Below, piece by piece: positions 6,816 to 8,603 of a DNA stretch of 8,603 nucleotides. The translations under genes and the position numbers were made by a program. Location of the stretch: NCBI GenBank assembly GCA_001824455.1, contig MHXL01000141.1, positions 1-8,603 on the forward strand, written 5' to 3'. The notes beneath the pieces were generated by a model. It was not told the DNA's origin. It made no database searches and saw nothing but the letters and a program-made list of their open reading frames with translations. How positions within the stretch are numbered: position 1 is the stretch's first letter; every line of letters starts with the position of its first letter. This DNA is from Desulfuromonadaceae bacterium GWB2_53_15 (lineage in GTDB: Bacteria; Desulfobacterota; Desulfuromonadia; Geobacterales; Pseudopelobacteraceae).

Positions 6816-7538
6816 TTATTTAAAAAGAGATACTATGCCGTCATCCAGGTCATACTTGGCAGCAACAATCTTGACCTTGCCCTGCTCGGCCATATGCTTA
6901 AGCACCGGCGATTTCTTGGTCAAACTCGCGGTAACGGATTTGAGGTTGGCATTAATGGCGCACTCCACATACTCGTCCTTCTTGGTTTCTTTGCACTTTG
7001 ACTCACCCTTGCAGGCATCGCAATTCTTGGAAGCATTTTTGATGGCAGGAGCAATTGTTTTGAGAATGGCGCCGACATTTCCTTCCGGTTTTCCTGCGGC
7101 GCCTACAGTAGCGGTCACAGCGCCGCAACGCTCATGCCCCAACACCATAATCAGCGGAGAACCGAGGTGCTCTACGGCATACTCAATGCTGCCAAGCACA
7201 ATTGGATCGGGAATATTGCCGGCTACGCGAACAACAAAAATTTCTCCCAGACCCTTGTCAAAGATGATTTCAGGCGGCACACGCGAATCAGAGCAGGACA
7301 GAATGATTGCATACGGCTTCTGCGACTTGGCCAAACCCGAACGGGTCGCCAGATCACAGAGTTTCGTACCGGTCATCTGGTTTTCACAATACCGCTTGTT
7401 GCCATCCATCAGTTTCTGCAACGCCTCATCCGAAGAGACCGAGGGACCGCCATGGGCGCCGGCAAAAGCCAATCCAGCGACAAGCACTGTAAGACCAAGA
7501 ACTGCCGCACATCTTCCAACCAAACTCGTCTTAAACAT
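6816..7538 (-). CDS. Exported beta-class carbonic anhydrase with Cys-rich insert
   Basis: It interconverts CO2 and bicarbonate. The 240-residue protein begins with a Sec signal peptide (basic MFKTSLVGR, hydrophobic core 11-25, likely cleavage after AFA at 26), so the enzyme is predicted periplasmic; there is no lipobox. The beta-carbonic anhydrase zinc site is complete: C82, D84 and R86 in SCSDSR, H135 and C138 in GHERCGAV. AGNIPDP (107-112 region) and GSIEYAVEHLG (116-126) are also family motifs. Between about 168 and 193 a Lys-rich stretch carries C173, C176, C182 and C193, which is not part of the usual core and may form disulfides or bind metal. ATG at 7538 has a perfect AAGGAGGT 7 nt away. 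It diverges from mazG; a TTGACA (7591-7596, minus strand) is a possible -35 but no good -10 follows it. Confidence 0.92.
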   Translation of the reverse strand: MFKTSLVGRCAAVLGLTVLVAGLAFAGAHGGPSVSSDEALQKLMDGNKRYCENQMTGTKLCDLATRSGLAKSQKPYAIILSCSDSRVPPEIIFDKGLGEIFVVRVAGNIPDPIVLGSIEYAVEHLGSPLIMVLGHERCGAVTATVGAAGKPEGNVGAILKTIAPAIKNASKNCDACKGESKCKETKKDEYVECAINANLKSVTASLTKKSPVLKHMAEQGKVKIVAAKYDLDDGIVSLFK

Positions 7539-7603
7539 TTCACAACCTCCTTGGTAAATTTTAACAATACTGCATCCATCCTGATACCACTGTCAACGAT
7601 ATT

Positions 7604-7613
7604 CTGTATACAG
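7604..7613. promoter_or_regulatory. Palindrome between divergent carbonic anhydrase and mazG promoters
   Basis: CTGTATACAG is a perfect 10-bp palindrome lying between the candidate mazG -35 (7622) and a TTGACA on the minus strand (7591-7596). The half site CTGTATA recurs at 7642-7648, over the mazG -10. The position fits an operator controlling both genes. The binding protein is unknown, and short palindromes can occur by chance. Confidence 0.3.
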
Positions 7614-7621
7614 CATTGCCA

Positions 7622-7650
7622 TTGCCTTGATTTCATGCTCACTGTATAAA
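7622..7650 (+). promoter_or_regulatory. Candidate sigma-70 type promoter for mazG
   Basis: TTGCCT (7622-7627) and TATAAA (7645-7650) are separated by 17 bp on the + strand. This predicts a start near 7657 and a leader of about 30 nt before mazG. The -10 overlaps a repeat of the CTGTATA half site. Confidence 0.5.
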
Positions 7651-7687
7651 GGTTGATCACACCGATTTAGCATGGAGGAACGTACCG

Positions 7688-8485
7688 ATGAAAACGGAAA
7701 GCTATGACTTTGAGAGCTTGGTTGCCATAATGAAGCGATTGAGAGGGCCTGGAGGCTGCCCCTGGGATGCCGAACAGACCCATGAGAGCCTCACTCGTTA
7801 CCTGTTGGAAGAGACCTACGAGGTCATCGAAGCCATTGAGACAAAATCACCGGAACTGCTCAAGGAAGAACTGGGCGACCTGTTGCTGCAACCAGTGTTT
7901 CATGCCGCCATTGCCGAAGAGACAGGCACCTTTACCATGGCAGATGTCATACAGACCCTGTGTGACAAACTTATCCGGCGGCACCCGCATGTCTTTGGCG
8001 ATCTTGAGATAGCCGACAGCAGTGCTCAGGTTGAAAACTGGGAACGAATCAAGAAGATTGAAATGGGGCACAAGCGAAAGTCGGCGCTTTCAGGAGTCCC
8101 TCCACAATTGCCGGCACTGCTCAAAGCCCAGAAGATCACCGAGAAAGCTGCTCGTGTCGGTTTCGATTGGGAGCATGTCGACCAGGTGGTCGCCAAGGTG
8201 ATGGAAGAATTGCACGAATTTGAGGAGGCCATGCTCGGAGGGAGCAACGAACGTATGGAGGCAGAGTTGGGAGACCTGCTCTTCGCCATCGTCAATCTGG
8301 GCCGATTTCTCTCCATAAACCCGGAGGAGGCATTACGCAAAACCATCCATAGATTTGAAAGGCGCTTTCAGCATGTCGAGGACGCGCTTCACTCCCAAGG
8401 CAAACAAATGAATAACAGCACATTAGAGGAAATGGACATCCTCTGGGAGGAGGCAAAGCAACGGGAAACGCAGGCAAGATTGTGA
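7688..8485 (+). CDS. mazG: Nucleoside triphosphate pyrophosphohydrolase MazG
   Basis: MazG hydrolyses (d)NTPs, including oxidised or otherwise non-canonical ones, to NMP and pyrophosphate, and in E. coli tempers ppGpp signalling. The 265-residue length matches E. coli MazG (263). Two all-alpha MazG domains are in tandem: the N-terminal one has the entry motif LRGPGGCPWDAEQTH (18-32), metal ligands E41, E42, E45 (EETYE) and E61/D64 (EELGD); the C-terminal one has E173, E174, E177 (EELHE) and E193/D196 (AELGDLLF). Both catalytic sets are present, so neither domain looks dead. VGFDW (157-161) is the conserved linker motif. ATG at 7688 follows GGAGG with 9-nt spacing. The gene stands alone, diverging from carbonic anhydrase. 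Its stop is followed directly by the DnaA-box region, and no conventional terminator is seen. Confidence 0.96.
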   Translation: MKTESYDFESLVAIMKRLRGPGGCPWDAEQTHESLTRYLLEETYEVIEAIETKSPELLKEELGDLLLQPVFHAAIAEETGTFTMADVIQTLCDKLIRRHPHVFGDLEIADSSAQVENWERIKKIEMGHKRKSALSGVPPQLPALLKAQKITEKAARVGFDWEHVDQVVAKVMEELHEFEEAMLGGSNERMEAELGDLLFAIVNLGRFLSINPEEALRKTIHRFERRFQHVEDALHSQGKQMNNSTLEEMDILWEEAKQRETQARL

Positions 8486-8526
8486 TAAGTTACAGGAATG
8501 CGACAACTTTTACAGATATGTGTCAG

Positions 8527-8551
8527 CTTATCCACAAAAACTGTGGATAAG
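8527..8551. other. Inverted pair of perfect DnaA boxes (candidate origin or DnaA-controlled site)
   Basis: TTATCCACA at 8528-8536 and TGTGGATAA at 8542-8550 both match the strict DnaA box TTATNCACA and face each other across 5 nt (AAAAC), with one extra paired base on each side. The surrounding 118 bp after mazG is AT-rich and non-coding. A degenerate box, TGTGATAA, overlaps the mazG stop (8481-8488), so the sequence GATAAGTT occurs twice (8484-8491 and 8546-8553). As RNA the 10-bp hairpin could also end mazG transcripts, although no good U tract follows. Confidence 0.6.
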
Positions 8552-8562
8552 TTGTTAACAAC
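8551..8562. repeat. 12-bp perfect palindrome abutting the DnaA boxes
   Basis: GTTGTTAACAAC is self-complementary over all 12 bases and shares its first base with the end of the inverted DnaA-box pair. It contains weak DnaA-box-like sequence (TTGTTAACA, 7 of 9). It could be part of an AT-rich unwinding region or a binding site for another factor. Confidence 0.4.
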
Positions 8563-8603
8563 GGTGTTGATGAGTAACAAAAGTTGTATTTTTACAAGAG
8601 ATT

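Larger units (their letters stand above)
8503..8587. repeat. 9-bp inverted repeat flanking the DnaA-box region
   Basis: ACAACTTTT (8503-8511) is the exact reverse complement of AAAAGTTGT (8579-8587). The arms bracket the inverted DnaA boxes and the palindrome. A 9-bp match in AT-rich sequence has limited weight alone but fits a symmetrical origin-like or regulatory layout. Confidence 0.3.

Noticed and set aside
7604..7613. CTGTATACAG as a LexA (SOS) box
   Set aside because: The E. coli-type LexA box needs CTG and CAG spaced by 10 bp, here they are 4 bp apart; Geobacter LexA sites as I know them also differ.
8527..8551. Inverted DnaA boxes as only the mazG terminator
   Set aside because: The hairpin is plausible but AT-rich and lacks a following U tract, while both arms match the strict DnaA consensus exactly; the DnaA reading is preferred, though both could apply.

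Overview
The window looks like chromosomal core sequence from a mesophilic deltaproteobacterium of the Geobacter/Desulfuromonadales type (Desulfobacterota). This is an inference from gene content, not from a database match: a TatD nuclease fused to a radical SAM domain, a non-haem ferritin followed by a small DUF1450-type Cys protein, an exported beta-carbonic anhydrase, moderate GC content and strong AGGAGG ribosome binding sites. There is no rRNA, tRNA, insertion sequence, prophage or CRISPR array. All eight complete protein genes can be assigned to families; only a short 5'-truncated reading frame at the left edge is unrecognised.

Layout. (1) Positions 1-139 hold the tail of an unidentified gene on the + strand, followed by a strong hairpin terminator (171-207) that also suits the convergent operon. 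(2) Positions 232-3317 form a minus-strand operon, read right to left: trmL (GTG start), truD (stop and start overlap as TGATG) and tatD-radical SAM (24-bp gap). (3) A 166-bp divergent promoter region (3318-3483) separates it from serA. (4) serA (D-3-phosphoglycerate dehydrogenase) and lgt (prolipoprotein diacylglyceryl transferase) are 14 bp apart on the + strand. (5) ftnA (ferritin) and a 76-residue four-cysteine protein follow, 1 nt apart, with a candidate promoter overlapping the end of lgt and a strong bidirectional terminator (6749-6788). (6) A periplasmic beta-carbonic anhydrase lies on the minus strand. (7) mazG diverges from it. (8) Immediately after mazG the window ends in an AT-rich stretch with two perfect DnaA boxes in inverted orientation plus further dyads.

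How the genes work together. trmL and truD modify tRNA (position 34 ribose methylation and U13 pseudouridine), and their partner joins a TatD nuclease to a radical SAM domain, so the operon suggests a link to RNA or nucleic-acid maintenance. serA starts serine biosynthesis and lgt starts lipoprotein maturation; nothing obvious joins them functionally. ftnA stores iron and the small Cys protein is a plausible redox partner. mazG hydrolyses non-canonical NTPs.

The best candidates for something new are the DnaA-box cluster after mazG (possible replication origin or DnaA-controlled region), the ferritin/DUF1450 pair, and the tRNA-modification/TatD-radical SAM operon. Smaller oddities are a Cys-rich tail on SerA, a Cys-rich insert in the carbonic anhydrase and a C8 tract in the spacer of the predicted trmL promoter.
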